Below are positions 9,264-18,494 of a DNA stretch of 64,000 nt, piece after piece. Numbering within the stretch: the stretch's first letter is position 1; every line of letters begins with the position of its first letter. The stretch is from Bacteroidales bacterium (GTDB taxonomy: Bacteria > Bacteroidota > Bacteroidia > Bacteroidales > VadinHA17). The notes beneath the pieces were generated by a model. It made no database searches and had not been told where the DNA came from. It saw nothing but the letters and a program-made list of their open reading frames with translations. Location of the stretch: the NCBI GenBank assembly GCA_016715075.1, contig JADKBK010000015.1:62001-126000 (forward strand), written 5' to 3'. A program made the translations under genes and the position numbers.

Positions 9264-10628
9264 ATGAAAAAGCTTATTATCATTAATTCCCTGCTGGCCC
9301 TATTTCTGACCTGCAACCTCATTGCCCAGAAGAGCAATGCCAGTAAGCAGGGGCAAATACTTTCAGAGAACGACTTCGATTTCCTCAGGGAGATAACAAA
9401 AGATGTGGTTGACAGTTCGCGGATTAACCCGGGGCAGACGATTCCAGGCGGATTCGGACCGAATAATACAGGAGGGATACTCATCAGGCCGGGTGGAAGG
9501 GATTGCTATCCTTCCTTTTGGATACGCGATTATGCCATGTCGCTGGAATGTGGATTTGTCAGTATTGAAGAACAGAGGCACATGCTTCTTTTAACTGCCT
9601 CAACCCAATGTGATCAGCCCTGGATAACCAGAGGCGGAAGCATGGTCCCATACGGAGCTATTGCAGATCATATACGTATTGACGACGGATTGCCGGTTTA
9701 CTTTCCGGGCACAATCGGGTATGAGGATCAGGGGAATAAAACCTTCGGAATGGTTCCTCCCTATGATGATCAGTTCTTCTTTATTCATATGGCATATTAT
9801 TATATTAAAACAACATCCGATTTTGAGATCTTAAACCAGAAAATAAATGACAGGACACTGATTGACCGGATGGAAACCGCCTTCATGGTCCCGCCCTCAA
9901 GAGAGGATAACAACATTGTTTACACTACAGATGACTTCAGAGGTGTTGATTTCGGATTCCGCGATGTGATAGAAATTACAGGTGATCTGTGCCTTACCTC
10001 AATTCTGAAATACCGTGCTGCCAACGAACTCTCAGAAATTTTTGCAATTACTGGTAATAAAACGATGGCAGGAAAATACACCTTGATGGCGAATAAAATA
10101 AAGGCTGCCATTCCTCTATTATTCCTTGATGAGCGGGGAATGCTCAGAGCATCAACCGGTAAGTGTAAACAGGCAGATGTATGGAGTACCAGTCTGGCTG
10201 TTTATTTGAAAATTCTTGAGGGTGAGAGCCTGGACAAAGCCTGCCGCTTCCTTGTTAAAGCATATAAAAAAGGATATTTAGCCTGCAATGGGAACATCAG
10301 GCATCTGCTTACTATTGATGATTTTAATGCGACTACATCGTGGGAGGTTTCACTTGCAAAGAAAAACACATACCAAAATGGTGCTTACTGGGGCACCGCA
10401 ACAGGCTGGGTTTGCTATGCCATTGCAAAAGCAGATTTTGATCTTGCACAGAAACTGGCTAAGGAATATATTGAAGATCTTCGTGAAAATGATTTCAGAA
10501 AGGGCGACGGCAACGGAGCTCCTTATGAATGCTTCCATCCTTCAGGCCACAGGCAGAATCCTGTCTACATGACAACAGTTACCTGCCCGTTAATTGTTTT
10601 TATGTCAATGAATATTAAGCCGGAATAA
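9264..10628 (+). CDS. Secreted (alpha/alpha)6-barrel glycosidase-like protein, family not recognised
   Basis: A 454-residue exported protein with a clear signal peptide (MKKLIIINSLLALFLTCNLIAQ). I do not recognise a named family with confidence. The sequence has features of six-hairpin (alpha/alpha)6 glycosidases: aromatic and acidic clusters such as CYPSFWIRDYAMSLECG, VPPYDDQFFFIHMAYYY, TTSWEVSLAKK and NGAYWGTATGWVCYAIAK at regular intervals, and a final PYECFHPSGHRQNP. Acidic residues in WIRDYA, TSWEVS and APYECF are candidates for catalysis, but this is inference. It lies downstream of the GH97-isomerase pair and opposite a GH78-like gene, so a role in glycoside breakdown is likely. The gene is preceded by a repeat cluster, with no convincing promoter close to the ATG. 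Confidence 0.65.
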   Translation: MKKLIIINSLLALFLTCNLIAQKSNASKQGQILSENDFDFLREITKDVVDSSRINPGQTIPGGFGPNNTGGILIRPGGRDCYPSFWIRDYAMSLECGFVSIEEQRHMLLLTASTQCDQPWITRGGSMVPYGAIADHIRIDDGLPVYFPGTIGYEDQGNKTFGMVPPYDDQFFFIHMAYYYIKTTSDFEILNQKINDRTLIDRMETAFMVPPSREDNNIVYTTDDFRGVDFGFRDVIEITGDLCLTSILKYRAANELSEIFAITGNKTMAGKYTLMANKIKAAIPLLFLDERGMLRASTGKCKQADVWSTSLAVYLKILEGESLDKACRFLVKAYKKGYLACNGNIRHLLTIDDFNATTSWEVSLAKKNTYQNGAYWGTATGWVCYAIAKADFDLAQKLAKEYIEDLRENDFRKGDGNGAPYECFHPSGHRQNPVYMTTVTCPLIVFMSMNIKPE

Positions 10629-10689
10629 TCAAACCATTAACAACACCTCTCACAAGGAATTTACATGAAGTGATTTGCATTATCCAGAA

Positions 10690-10734
10690 CCCTTTGTGCC
10701 CTTTGTGTATCCTTTGTGTCCTGTGTGGTTAAAG
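10690..10734. repeat. Short CCTTTGTG repeat array
   Basis: CCCTTTGTG, CCCTTTGTG and CCTTTGTG follow one another with small spacers, ending in GTGTGGTTAAAGG between two convergent genes. It looks like a diverged relative (CG to TG) of the CGCAAAG repeat family at 9080, 22856 and 63679. Confidence 0.45.
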
Positions 10735-10768
10735 GATCTTCAATATCCCTTCTTTCAAGATTTTTATC

Positions 10769-12895
10769 TTACCAGTATTTAACAATGTATTCTTTATATG
10801 GAATATCTAATGCTATCTCATAATAGTTTTCTCCCAGCTTTTTCACTCCGGCTCCCTTTTCCATAACAGGTTGTTTTTTGCTGTGTAGTCGTAAAATACC
10901 GTCACCTTCAACTGTCTTTATTTTCATGATCTTCCTGTCTGCATACACTTCTATATTTCCATGAGGTGTCGGAACTCTTCCTTTGATCCACTGCAATCCG
11001 GCTAAGGAAGGCTCAACGAGGTAGCTCTTAAATCCAGGGGCGAGTGGTTTCACACCAAGCAGGTATTTCCCGAACAGATAAACAGGATTTGCCCCCCAGG
11101 CATGACAGAGGCTTTTCCCGAAGGGCCGCCCGTACATTGCATAATGCTCATCACTCTTCTGTGTTGGGTCATAGGCTTCCCAGATAGTTGTTGCCCCGAG
11201 GTCTAACATTCCCCCCCAGTATTCCCTCACAAACTGCAGCACCTTTTCCTTCTCATTGATCTCACATAATGCAGCCAGCTCATAAAATTTCATATAGGGT
11301 GTGGTGATTTTCAGTATGGTATCATTCAGAATCACATTCTCCTTGATCATTTGCTTTTTACCTTCATCGACATAATCGAAGAGAATGGCAAACATATTTG
11401 TATACCGGGTAACATTTTGTGATAGCACACCGTTAATCCTGGTATGAAGAAATGCATTTCTCTTATCGGACCAGAAAGCAGCAAGAATTTTCTGTTTAAG
11501 GTCAGCCGACAATTTACCATACTTTTCTTCTGATGCGGGGTCGTTTGTCAGACCTGCACATCGTGACATTACTTCAAGACTCCGGCTCAGCAGCAACTGT
11601 TCAAAGCTTACCTCTCCCGTTTTTTCAATTGGCGCCCAGTCAATAAATACCCAGTCACCCGGAAGACCTTCAACAAATCCATTTTTATTTGATCTTCCAA
11701 GGCTGAACTCCATCAATGTTTTCATCCGCGGATAGATCTGCCTGATAAAAGCAGTATCGCCGGTGTAGATGTAATGTTCATAGATCCCTATAAGCCAGTA
11801 GAAGGAGTAATCGAGAATCGTATTAATATGCCTCTCAACAGGATCATGGCCAATAAGAGCATTTATAGTTCTCTTATTAACCTCTTCATCAAAAAAGGTA
11901 TAAAAATTCATAAGATAGCTCTGGTATGCATCACCGCTCCAAATCCATCTGTCGCGTTTAATTCCGTCAAGGTGGAACTCACGGGTATTCAGTTTCAGGG
12001 TATAAAGTGAGGTATTGTAAATCCTGTTGAGCAGAGTATCGGAACATTCAAAATAGCCTTTCTCCTCAAGTGGAAGATATTCATACAGAGCTGAAATATT
12101 TTCAATACTGACTGATGAGTCCCATACACTATAGATAAAGCGGAATGCCCGGGTATCAGTGGTATCATTTCTTGCGGAATTATAATTTACATCAATATAA
12201 TCGTATGTTTCCGCATTAGTTTCGGCAAGAGCCTCCTGTTTGGTCTCACCGTAGTAGAGCCTTAGCTTTCCTGCACCTTTTACCTTCTCAGCAATCACTT
12301 TACCGAAAGTCTCTTTTCCGAAATCAACAAGCATTGTATTGGCAGACCTTTCAATAATACTGCAGGACACAGGTTTCAGTGACAGATGAAAAGTCGATGG
12401 AGGAACGTGTGGGTCTGTAAATCTGCCCGCGGCAGCATTATAGAATTTCTGGTTCTGGTTTGTGACCTGCCAGCTCTCATCTGTAAAGCAGGATTCACCT
12501 TTTACCATCAGCGAAGGTACGTTTATGAAATTCTCAACCAGAAACTCAATAGTATGACTACCTGCCGGTAACTGAAAGTTCAGGGGATCAAATATATAGA
12601 TAATATTCCCGTCGACTTTCAGCTGATATTTTCCGTCAGCATAGATCTCAATTTTTTCAGTACGGGGGTTGTCATATTTCTTACTGAAAATGACTACACC
12701 GTAGTGAGAATCGATCCTCCAGAATGGCGGGTATGGTTGTCCGCGCTCTGTCCTCCTGCACCCGACCTTTGTATGAAGCCATACTTCAAAATCACCCGGA
12801 TACCAGATCCATTTTGACTGGTTAGGGCTAATCTCCTGTGCAAAAGAAGACATTGTCATCAGGAGAAAGAGAAAAGAAATTCTTATTGAGCTCAT
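10769..12895 (-). CDS. GH78-like alpha-L-rhamnosidase, secreted
   Basis: About 708 residues with a signal peptide (MSSIRISFLFLLMTMSSFAQ); the ATG at 12895 was preferred over one 21 bases upstream because it starts directly with the signal sequence. Visible in order: a carbohydrate-binding-like beta region with WIWYP; a beta-sandwich ending LVDFGKETFGKV; and the (alpha/alpha)6 catalytic region with DGIKRDRWIWSGDAYQS (matching the acidic catalytic stretch) and GATTIWEAYDP (matching the GATTxWE general-base stretch of GH78). A C-terminal beta domain contains GVKPLAPGFKSYLVEPSL. Family knowledge: GH78 enzymes remove terminal L-rhamnose by inversion. It is convergent with the gene at 9264. A related but distinct GH78 lipoprotein lies at 23158. 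Confidence 0.85.
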   Translation of the reverse strand: MSSIRISFLFLLMTMSSFAQEISPNQSKWIWYPGDFEVWLHTKVGCRRTERGQPYPPFWRIDSHYGVVIFSKKYDNPRTEKIEIYADGKYQLKVDGNIIYIFDPLNFQLPAGSHTIEFLVENFINVPSLMVKGESCFTDESWQVTNQNQKFYNAAAGRFTDPHVPPSTFHLSLKPVSCSIIERSANTMLVDFGKETFGKVIAEKVKGAGKLRLYYGETKQEALAETNAETYDYIDVNYNSARNDTTDTRAFRFIYSVWDSSVSIENISALYEYLPLEEKGYFECSDTLLNRIYNTSLYTLKLNTREFHLDGIKRDRWIWSGDAYQSYLMNFYTFFDEEVNKRTINALIGHDPVERHINTILDYSFYWLIGIYEHYIYTGDTAFIRQIYPRMKTLMEFSLGRSNKNGFVEGLPGDWVFIDWAPIEKTGEVSFEQLLLSRSLEVMSRCAGLTNDPASEEKYGKLSADLKQKILAAFWSDKRNAFLHTRINGVLSQNVTRYTNMFAILFDYVDEGKKQMIKENVILNDTILKITTPYMKFYELAALCEINEKEKVLQFVREYWGGMLDLGATTIWEAYDPTQKSDEHYAMYGRPFGKSLCHAWGANPVYLFGKYLLGVKPLAPGFKSYLVEPSLAGLQWIKGRVPTPHGNIEVYADRKIMKIKTVEGDGILRLHSKKQPVMEKGAGVKKLGENYYEIALDIPYKEYIVKYW

Positions 12896-13195
12896 AATAT
12901 CAGAATTAAATATCATTTTTGATTTTACAAACTTGTGGGTGCCGCCAATTTAAGAGATTATTGAATTATTAACAAGATAGCCTTTGCTTATGATTTTTCC
13001 TATCCATTCGCTGAATTTGAATAACTGAATTATCAGATCATTCCCGGTTTGAGATAATATCCGGATCTCTTACTATAACTTTTAATTTTAAACCGCGGAC
13101 TAACATTTAACCTGAACAAAACAATTATTCTATTGTTAAATATCAGTGTTATTGCTTTTTAAACTCTTTTTAAGGATAGTCTTTTATAATCCGGA
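12896..13195. other. Non-coding stretch upstream of the small gene at 13201
   Basis: AT-rich, with no reading frame I can defend. The only structure seen is a small inverted repeat, AACAAT at 13120-13125 and ATTGTT at 13132-13137. Promoters for the two flanking divergent genes should lie here. Confidence 0.4.
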
Positions 13196-13203
13196 TACAT
13201 TTG
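13196..13203 (+). promoter_or_regulatory. Perfect -7 box TACATTTG
   Basis: An exact TAnnTTTG match. It overlaps the TTG at 13201 that would open the following small reading frame, so that TTG is unlikely to be the true start. No good -33 TTTG is present at the usual distance. Confidence 0.35.
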
Positions 13204-13554
13204 AATAATCAGAGTAAATCATATCATATAATTCAGAATTCTTACAGTCTGATCCATAATCAGGCATTTAGGATTCAGGCAGAACTAAATCCGGATGATG
13301 AAGATCAGGAAAACTCTGTCAGAATTGACTGGATTGTCACATTGTTATGCTACCGGTCACTGCACTTCCAAATTGTTAAGGACTCAACAGGAGAAGTGCT
13401 ATGGGAATACATCCGGGCAGATTCCAAATTATTTCGTCCTGGCACTACTTTTGCCATAATAAGAATGAAAGAAGTAAAATCTCAAACTGTTTATATCAAA
13501 AATGAGTTTCATTATTTTAGTAGCATCAAAAAAGAGATCTCTATTGAATCATAA
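13201..13554 (+). CDS. Small hypothetical protein, start uncertain
   Basis: A frame of up to 117 codons that lacks any early ATG; it opens with TTG at 13201, inside a promoter-like TACATTTG, so translation probably begins downstream at a non-ATG codon, or the frame is not a gene. The middle and C-terminal parts look protein-like (VRIDWIVTLLCYRSLHFQIV and GEVLWEYIRADSK, with mixed codon use), with no signal peptide and no motif I recognise. It lies 34 bases before the DUF6515 gene on the same strand. Function unknown. Confidence 0.35.
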   Translation: MNNQSKSYHIIQNSYSLIHNQAFRIQAELNPDDEDQENSVRIDWIVTLLCYRSLHFQIVKDSTGEVLWEYIRADSKLFRPGTTFAIIRMKEVKSQTVYIKNEFHYFSSIKKEISIES

Positions 13555-13576
13555 ATTTATCAATTAACATTTTTAG

Positions 13577-13584
13577 TAATTTTA
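13577..13584 (+). promoter_or_regulatory. Possible -7 box of the DUF6515 gene
   Basis: TAATTTTA (one mismatch from TAnnTTTG) ends 4 bases before the ATG at 13589, with TTTA at 13556-13559 in the -33 position. Same near-leaderless geometry as at 2150-2186 and 63981-63993. Confidence 0.3.
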
Positions 13585-13588
13585 GGTT

Positions 13589-14527
13589 ATGAAAACACAA
13601 CTCTGCTTCATGAAGATTCTGAAAGGCCTTTTTATAATAATTGTCGCTTTTCATCTGCCTTTGTCACTTCAGGCACAAAATGTTAAAAACAAATCGGCCG
13701 GAAAAGAACGTCATTCCGTCTCAAATCAGGCAGCCAAACCAAAGAGAGATGCAGGCGGTAATAATCAAAGAAATGTGACCAGAAGCAAAACCTCAGGGGA
13801 TAATTCCTCCCGGGCTGACAAATCCAACGTTTCCACCAGAAATACAAAAAATATTTCAACCGGGGATAAAACAAATGTCAGCGGCAATAAAGTAAACGTC
13901 AACAGGAGAGAAAAAAATGTCAATATTAATGTTGATAACAGTAAAAATATTAGTGTCAATAATAACCGTAATACAGTGGTCAGGCGCAACAGCAGGCCAT
14001 ATGGCCGTCCGCCATATGTACATGGAGGACGCAGGTACTATTGTTATCATCCATATCATTACCACCCTTATCACCCATACCATTGGGGACCAGTTTGGCA
14101 TCCCTGGGGGTTCTTTGTTGCAACCATTGCTAAAACAGCCGTTATAGTTGCTGTTGAGAGCCAGCAATATCATTATGACCAGGGTGTATATTACATATCT
14201 TCCAATGGAGGCTATACAGTCGTTCAGGCTCCGGTTGGAGCTACCATTACTACCCTGCCTGCAAATTCCCAGACAATTGTTGTAAATGAAACCACAAACA
14301 ATTATTATTACGGAGGCGCCTATTATGAAAAAAGCAGCGAAGGATATACAGTTGTTGCCCCGACTGCCGGGTCTGTAGTTGAAAACCTGTCCGAAGGTGG
14401 TGAAGAGGTGAAGATTGGTGAGATCGCCTATGTTAAAATCGGCGAAACGTATTACCAGCCAATTGAACAGGATGGGAAAAATATGTACGAGGTCGTTCAG
14501 ATTGAAGAAGGTGAAGAATCAAATTAA
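13589..14527 (+). CDS. DUF6515-type envelope protein
   Basis: A 312-residue exported protein with a signal peptide ending LSLQAQ near residue 30. Residues 30-135 are a low-complexity, basic, Asn/Ser/Lys-rich linker (runs such as NVNINVDNSKNISVNNN). Then comes a Tyr/His/Pro-rich block (HPYHYHPYHPYHWGPVW) around residues 150-167 and a hydrophobic stretch. The C-terminal part is a repeated Gly-Tyr unit: GGYTVVQAPVGATITTLP, EGYTVVAPTAGSVVENL and EIAYVKIGETYYQPI. These units (GxxYxVVxPPxGxxVxxLP) define DUF6515. Function is unknown; the layout suggests a cell-surface or periplasmic structural protein. It is followed after 13 bases by the DUF748 gene, probably in one operon. Confidence 0.75.
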   Translation: MKTQLCFMKILKGLFIIIVAFHLPLSLQAQNVKNKSAGKERHSVSNQAAKPKRDAGGNNQRNVTRSKTSGDNSSRADKSNVSTRNTKNISTGDKTNVSGNKVNVNRREKNVNINVDNSKNISVNNNRNTVVRRNSRPYGRPPYVHGGRRYYCYHPYHYHPYHPYHWGPVWHPWGFFVATIAKTAVIVAVESQQYHYDQGVYYISSNGGYTVVQAPVGATITTLPANSQTIVVNETTNNYYYGGAYYEKSSEGYTVVAPTAGSVVENLSEGGEEVKIGEIAYVKIGETYYQPIEQDGKNMYEVVQIEEGEESN

Positions 14528-14540
14528 TACTTGCTCTTAA

Positions 14541-16745
14541 ATGAATACCTTCCGTTTTAAAAAACGATATAAAGTTCTTATTGGTTTTGTCATCCTGATT
14601 GCCATTCTTCTATTTGCAGCCCCCCGGGTCGGACGATGGTATATTGTTAAAAACAGCCTTGACCTCGTAGGACGTAATATGACAATTGATAAGATCAGGC
14701 TTAACTATTTCACCGGGACAATACGTATTGAAAACCTGAAGCTATTTGAATCTAAATCAGACAGTGTCTTTCTTAGCTTTAAGCGTCTGAAAGTCAATCT
14801 TAATTATCTCCCCCTCTTTAAGAATGAGATTTTTGTAAAATATATCAGCCTTGACGATCCAAATGTAATGGTACTTCAGAATGGGGACATTTTCAATTTC
14901 TCCGACCTGATGACAAGCGATACTCTCCAGGTTGTGAAAGATACAATACCTGATAAACCCATAATGTATATTATCAATAATATCAGTATTAACAGGGGTT
15001 TTGTAAAATATACCGATCAGCTCCTTGACCACTCCATTTCAATGAACAGGATTGACCTGAACATACCCGGATTCACATGGAACAGCGACTCAACCAGGCT
15101 GGGGGTTGATTTCAGATTCATTGACGGCGGCCGGCTCTATTCCAACCTCGCACTTAACCAGGCCGACAGTACATACTCAGTGACCCTTAAGCTTGACAGC
15201 CTGAACCTGAATATCATTGAACCTTATGTCGAAAACAGCATGTACATTTCTGCCATAAGCGGTTATCTCTCCAACGATATAATCATTACAGGGGACATGA
15301 GGAGCATAATGAATATCTCGGTTCAGGGGACCAACCAAATATTTGATTTTCAGATGCAGGATACCCTGAAAAGAACAATATTCTCATTTGATGAATTTTC
15401 AGTTGATGTCGATACTTTTTTGCTGGAACAAAACAGGATCAGCCTGAATAATATAAAAATTGCCAGGCCATTTATCTTCGTGGAGCTGATTGACTCTGCA
15501 AATAACTGGCTTAATATAATGAAGCCTTCACCAGAAGCAGTGACAGACACACTTCATCAAAACACAGATACATTAAAAACTGAGGACAAAAGCTCATTTA
15601 CTTTCTCAAAACTTGAGATAGCTGAAGGAAAAATAAAACTGACGGATAAGACACTCAGGTATCCTTTTGAATATACTATCGATAATATAATGATCTCAAG
15701 CTCTCCTGATAAAAAAATACCCGAATGGATTGATATCACAATGTCAGCAGGGTTAAACGGAACCGGAAGCTTTAAGGCAGAGCTCGCGTTGGATCCGTTA
15801 AGCGCCAGTGATATGGATATTTCCTTATCGATAGGTCAGTTCCGGATGAAAGATGTGGAACCTTACTTCATGCATTATTTCGGATTCCCTGTTACCAGCG
15901 GGAGAATGAATTTCAGCACTCAGAACAGTATGAGAGCCAATTCACTCAAAAGCAATAACAGCATCTATTTCCGCAAATTCAATCTTGCCAAAAAGAGTGA
16001 TGAAAAAACAGAATATAATATCCCTCTGCGTCTTGCACTGGGAGTGATGTCGGACAAGGACGGAATTATTGACCTGAAGGCTCCGGTGGAAATGGAAGGG
16101 GAGAATGTGAAGGTAGGAAACGTGCGTAAAATAGTTTTCCATGCTATCGGCACCCTCTTTGTAAAAGCGGCGGTCTCCCCGCTGAACATGATCGGAGGTC
16201 TGTTTCAGGTGGATCCTGAAAAACTCGAAACAATACATCTCCTGCTGACTGATCCTTCTCCCGATAAAGAAAATATGAAATCGGTCGATCTGCTTGCAGA
16301 TATTCTGAACAAAAAACCAGGGCTTGATATTGATATTGTCTATTGTATTAATAATCCAAAGACAGCGGATACACTCGCATATATTCTGGCATCTGAAGAT
16401 TATGCCAGAAGCACCGGCACCAGCGGCACCGGATCAAATACAGTTCCCGACAGTATCCTTTCAAGATTCATTCTTGGAAAGATGCCGGCAGATTCACTAT
16501 TGGCTAAATCAGGACTTCGTGAGCTATGCCGGAATTATGCCGGGGCAGAAAAGCTGAATTTTAAAATCGATTCACTGAGGAGTTCTCAGGCCTCCTTTCT
16601 TCAAAGCTATATGGTAAATGATAAAATGATCCCTGCGGATCGTTTCCGGATTGTCTCCATAATGCCTGATTCGATAAAATATGAGGAAACGGTTCCTTCG
16701 TTCAGGATCTTTTTTACGGCCGGGGATGAGAATCCAGTTGAATAG
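14541..16745 (+). CDS. DUF748/AsmA-like envelope protein
   Basis: A 734-residue protein with an N-terminal membrane anchor (YKVLIGFVILIAILLFAAP) and a large periplasmic beta-rich body. DUF748-type signals include NMTIDKIRLNYFTGTIRIEN near residue 50, SFTFSKLEIAEGKIKLTD near residue 355, and the conserved downstream segment IPLRLALGVMSDKDGIIDL followed by FHAIGTLFVKAAVSP. Family knowledge: DUF748 proteins belong to the AsmA/TamB-related bridge-like group at the inner membrane facing the outer membrane. The cluster with DUF6515 upstream and DUF4180 downstream (gap about 20 bases) suggests an envelope-maintenance operon. Its exact role is not known. Confidence 0.82.
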   Translation: MNTFRFKKRYKVLIGFVILIAILLFAAPRVGRWYIVKNSLDLVGRNMTIDKIRLNYFTGTIRIENLKLFESKSDSVFLSFKRLKVNLNYLPLFKNEIFVKYISLDDPNVMVLQNGDIFNFSDLMTSDTLQVVKDTIPDKPIMYIINNISINRGFVKYTDQLLDHSISMNRIDLNIPGFTWNSDSTRLGVDFRFIDGGRLYSNLALNQADSTYSVTLKLDSLNLNIIEPYVENSMYISAISGYLSNDIIITGDMRSIMNISVQGTNQIFDFQMQDTLKRTIFSFDEFSVDVDTFLLEQNRISLNNIKIARPFIFVELIDSANNWLNIMKPSPEAVTDTLHQNTDTLKTEDKSSFTFSKLEIAEGKIKLTDKTLRYPFEYTIDNIMISSSPDKKIPEWIDITMSAGLNGTGSFKAELALDPLSASDMDISLSIGQFRMKDVEPYFMHYFGFPVTSGRMNFSTQNSMRANSLKSNNSIYFRKFNLAKKSDEKTEYNIPLRLALGVMSDKDGIIDLKAPVEMEGENVKVGNVRKIVFHAIGTLFVKAAVSPLNMIGGLFQVDPEKLETIHLLLTDPSPDKENMKSVDLLADILNKKPGLDIDIVYCINNPKTADTLAYILASEDYARSTGTSGTGSNTVPDSILSRFILGKMPADSLLAKSGLRELCRNYAGAEKLNFKIDSLRSSQASFLQSYMVNDKMIPADRFRIVSIMPDSIKYEETVPSFRIFFTAGDENPVE

Positions 16746-16764
16746 TTATTTCTTATCTTGCAAA

Positions 16765-17127
16765 ATGAAAATTCTGATACATGAAACGGAGCGGGGGAAG
16801 ATAGCAGAGATACTGTCAGAGGAGATTATTATTAAAGATACTGATGAGGCTTTGGATCTGATGGCCGAATCACGTTATCTGGATGCCGGGAAGATGATAA
16901 TTTATGAATATCAGATCGATCCCTCTTTCTTTGATCTGAAAACCGGGCTGGCCGGAGAGATACTTCAGAAGTTCTCCAACTACAGAATGCAGCTGGCTAT
17001 TATCGGAGACTTTTCAAAATACAGAAGTAAAAGTTTGCAGGATTTTGTACGGGAGTGCAATAAAGGCAACAGGATTTTTTTTCTTGAAAGCAAGGAGGCA
17101 GCGATAGCAAAATTCTCCACTCTATAG
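16765..17127 (+). CDS. DUF4180 domain protein
   Basis: A 120-residue cytosolic protein. The frame is open back to 16681, inside the previous gene, but the ATG at 16765 gives the usual family start (MKILIHE) just after the DUF748 stop. Visible DUF4180-like features are IKDTDEALDLMAESRYLDA, YEYQIDPSFFDLKTGLAGE and the closing NRIFFLESKEAAIAKF. Family members are 110-120 residues and have no assigned biochemical role; they sometimes accompany stress or regulatory genes. Probably co-transcribed with the preceding gene. Confidence 0.8.
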   Translation: MKILIHETERGKIAEILSEEIIIKDTDEALDLMAESRYLDAGKMIIYEYQIDPSFFDLKTGLAGEILQKFSNYRMQLAIIGDFSKYRSKSLQDFVRECNKGNRIFFLESKEAAIAKFSTL

Positions 17128-17198
17128 TTCTGGTTGACTAAACGTTCAATCAACCGCTAATAAAACCAGATATACTGGTTCCACATTAAAAAACATAA

Positions 17199-17206
17199 TA
17201 AATTTG
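17199..17206 (+). promoter_or_regulatory. Perfect -7 box TAAATTTG of the C1 peptidase gene
   Basis: An exact TAnnTTTG lies 24 bases before the ATG at 17231. It contains the TTG at 17204 that could otherwise be read as a start codon, which argues for the ATG. No clean -33 TTTG. Confidence 0.4.
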
Positions 17207-17230
17207 TTGAACCAATCAATTTATATATTC

Positions 17231-18481
17231 ATGATGACCAGCAGAAAAATAGCAGCAATAGTAATTTCCGGACTGATCTTTTTCATTCCTGTAAATGCAC
17301 AGAACAAGGATAAAGCCGTTTACCTGACCCCGAAACCGGGCTTCTATCAGAACTCCATACTAAAGGATGACAGGGACATTACCGAACGCCTTGCACCACC
17401 TCCTGAACGGAAAATTTTCACTGCTGATCTTTCAGGATACCAGCTGCCTGCCAAAGTTGAATTATATACCAACAAACAATGGCATAATCCTCCTGTTTCA
17501 CAAGGGAACACTAATACCTGCTGGTGTTTTTCAGCAACTTCCTTTCTTGAATCGGAGACATACAGGATCAGTAAGATTAAGGTAAAACTGTCAGTGATGT
17601 ACACCGTCTATTGGGAATATGTCGAAAAAGCTAAACGCTTTGTCGAAAAAAGAGGTGAATCAGATTACAACGAGGGATCTGAAGCTAATGCCGTTACCCG
17701 GATGTGGAAAAAATACGGGATAATTCCGGAGGACGCATATCCAGGACTTCCTGCTGACAGGAAATTCCATAACCATGAGGCTATGATAAAGGAGATGAAG
17801 ACCTACCTTGAATCGGTAAAAAGCCGTTCTGCCTGGGATGAAGATGCCGTGGTTGCTGCAATAAAATCAATAATGAAACATTACATGGGCGCCCCCCCGA
17901 CTGAAGTTACAGTAGCAGGAAAAAAAATGAATCCGCTTCAGTATCTGCATGATGTTCTTCGTATAAATCCTGATGATTATGTAGATATCCTCTCCTACAG
18001 GCAGGAGCCATTTTATGTTAATGTGGAGTATAAAGTTCCTGACAACTGGTGGCACAGCACAGATTATTTCAATGTACCTCTTGACATATTCATGGATGCT
18101 CTTAAAAAAGCCATTCACAACGGCTATACCGTCAGTATTGGCGGTGATGTTTCAGAACCCGGATTTGACAGGCAGACGCAGTGTGCCATTGTACCTGATT
18201 TTGATATCCCTTCATCTTATATCAATGACGATGCCCGCCAGTTCAGGTTTTCCAACCAGACAACAACCGATGATCACGGGATGCATCTTGTAGGTTCAGC
18301 AATACAGGATGGTAAAGAGTGGTTCCTAATCAAGGATTCAGGGTCCGGTTCAAGAAATAATGATCCCTCAGCTCCCGAATTCGGATACTATTTCTTCTCG
18401 GAGGATTATGTGAAGCTTAAGATGATGGATTTTACCGTTCACAAGGACGCTGTAAAGGATCTCCTTACTAAATTTAAATAA
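17231..18481 (+). CDS. Secreted C1-family (bleomycin hydrolase/PepC-like) cysteine peptidase
   Basis: A 416-residue exported peptidase with a signal peptide ending FFIPVNAQ. It has the papain-fold signature QGNTNTCWCFSATSFLES with nucleophile Cys97, and the catalytic His in DDHGMHLVGSA. The third position, normally Asn in an ENSWG or KNSWG context, reads LIKDSGSGS, so Asp replaces the usual Asn. The long insert between Cys and His (about 230 residues) and the overall length match C1B aminopeptidase C/bleomycin hydrolase rather than papain. Classical PepC is cytosolic; the signal peptide here implies a periplasmic or extracellular role in peptide breakdown. A Rossmann-protein gene follows after 13 bases. 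Confidence 0.8.
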   Translation: MMTSRKIAAIVISGLIFFIPVNAQNKDKAVYLTPKPGFYQNSILKDDRDITERLAPPPERKIFTADLSGYQLPAKVELYTNKQWHNPPVSQGNTNTCWCFSATSFLESETYRISKIKVKLSVMYTVYWEYVEKAKRFVEKRGESDYNEGSEANAVTRMWKKYGIIPEDAYPGLPADRKFHNHEAMIKEMKTYLESVKSRSAWDEDAVVAAIKSIMKHYMGAPPTEVTVAGKKMNPLQYLHDVLRINPDDYVDILSYRQEPFYVNVEYKVPDNWWHSTDYFNVPLDIFMDALKKAIHNGYTVSIGGDVSEPGFDRQTQCAIVPDFDIPSSYINDDARQFRFSNQTTTDDHGMHLVGSAIQDGKEWFLIKDSGSGSRNNDPSAPEFGYYFFSEDYVKLKMMDFTVHKDAVKDLLTKFK

Positions 18482-18494
18482 CACCTGCCAACTT

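Noticed and set aside
2675..12895. A polysaccharide utilization locus
   Set aside because: Several glycoside hydrolases are present but there is no SusC/SusD pair and the strands differ; I list them as separate genes.
17204..17230. TTG start for the C1 peptidase
   Set aside because: The TTG is part of a perfect TAAATTTG promoter box; the ATG at 17231 gives a clean signal peptide.
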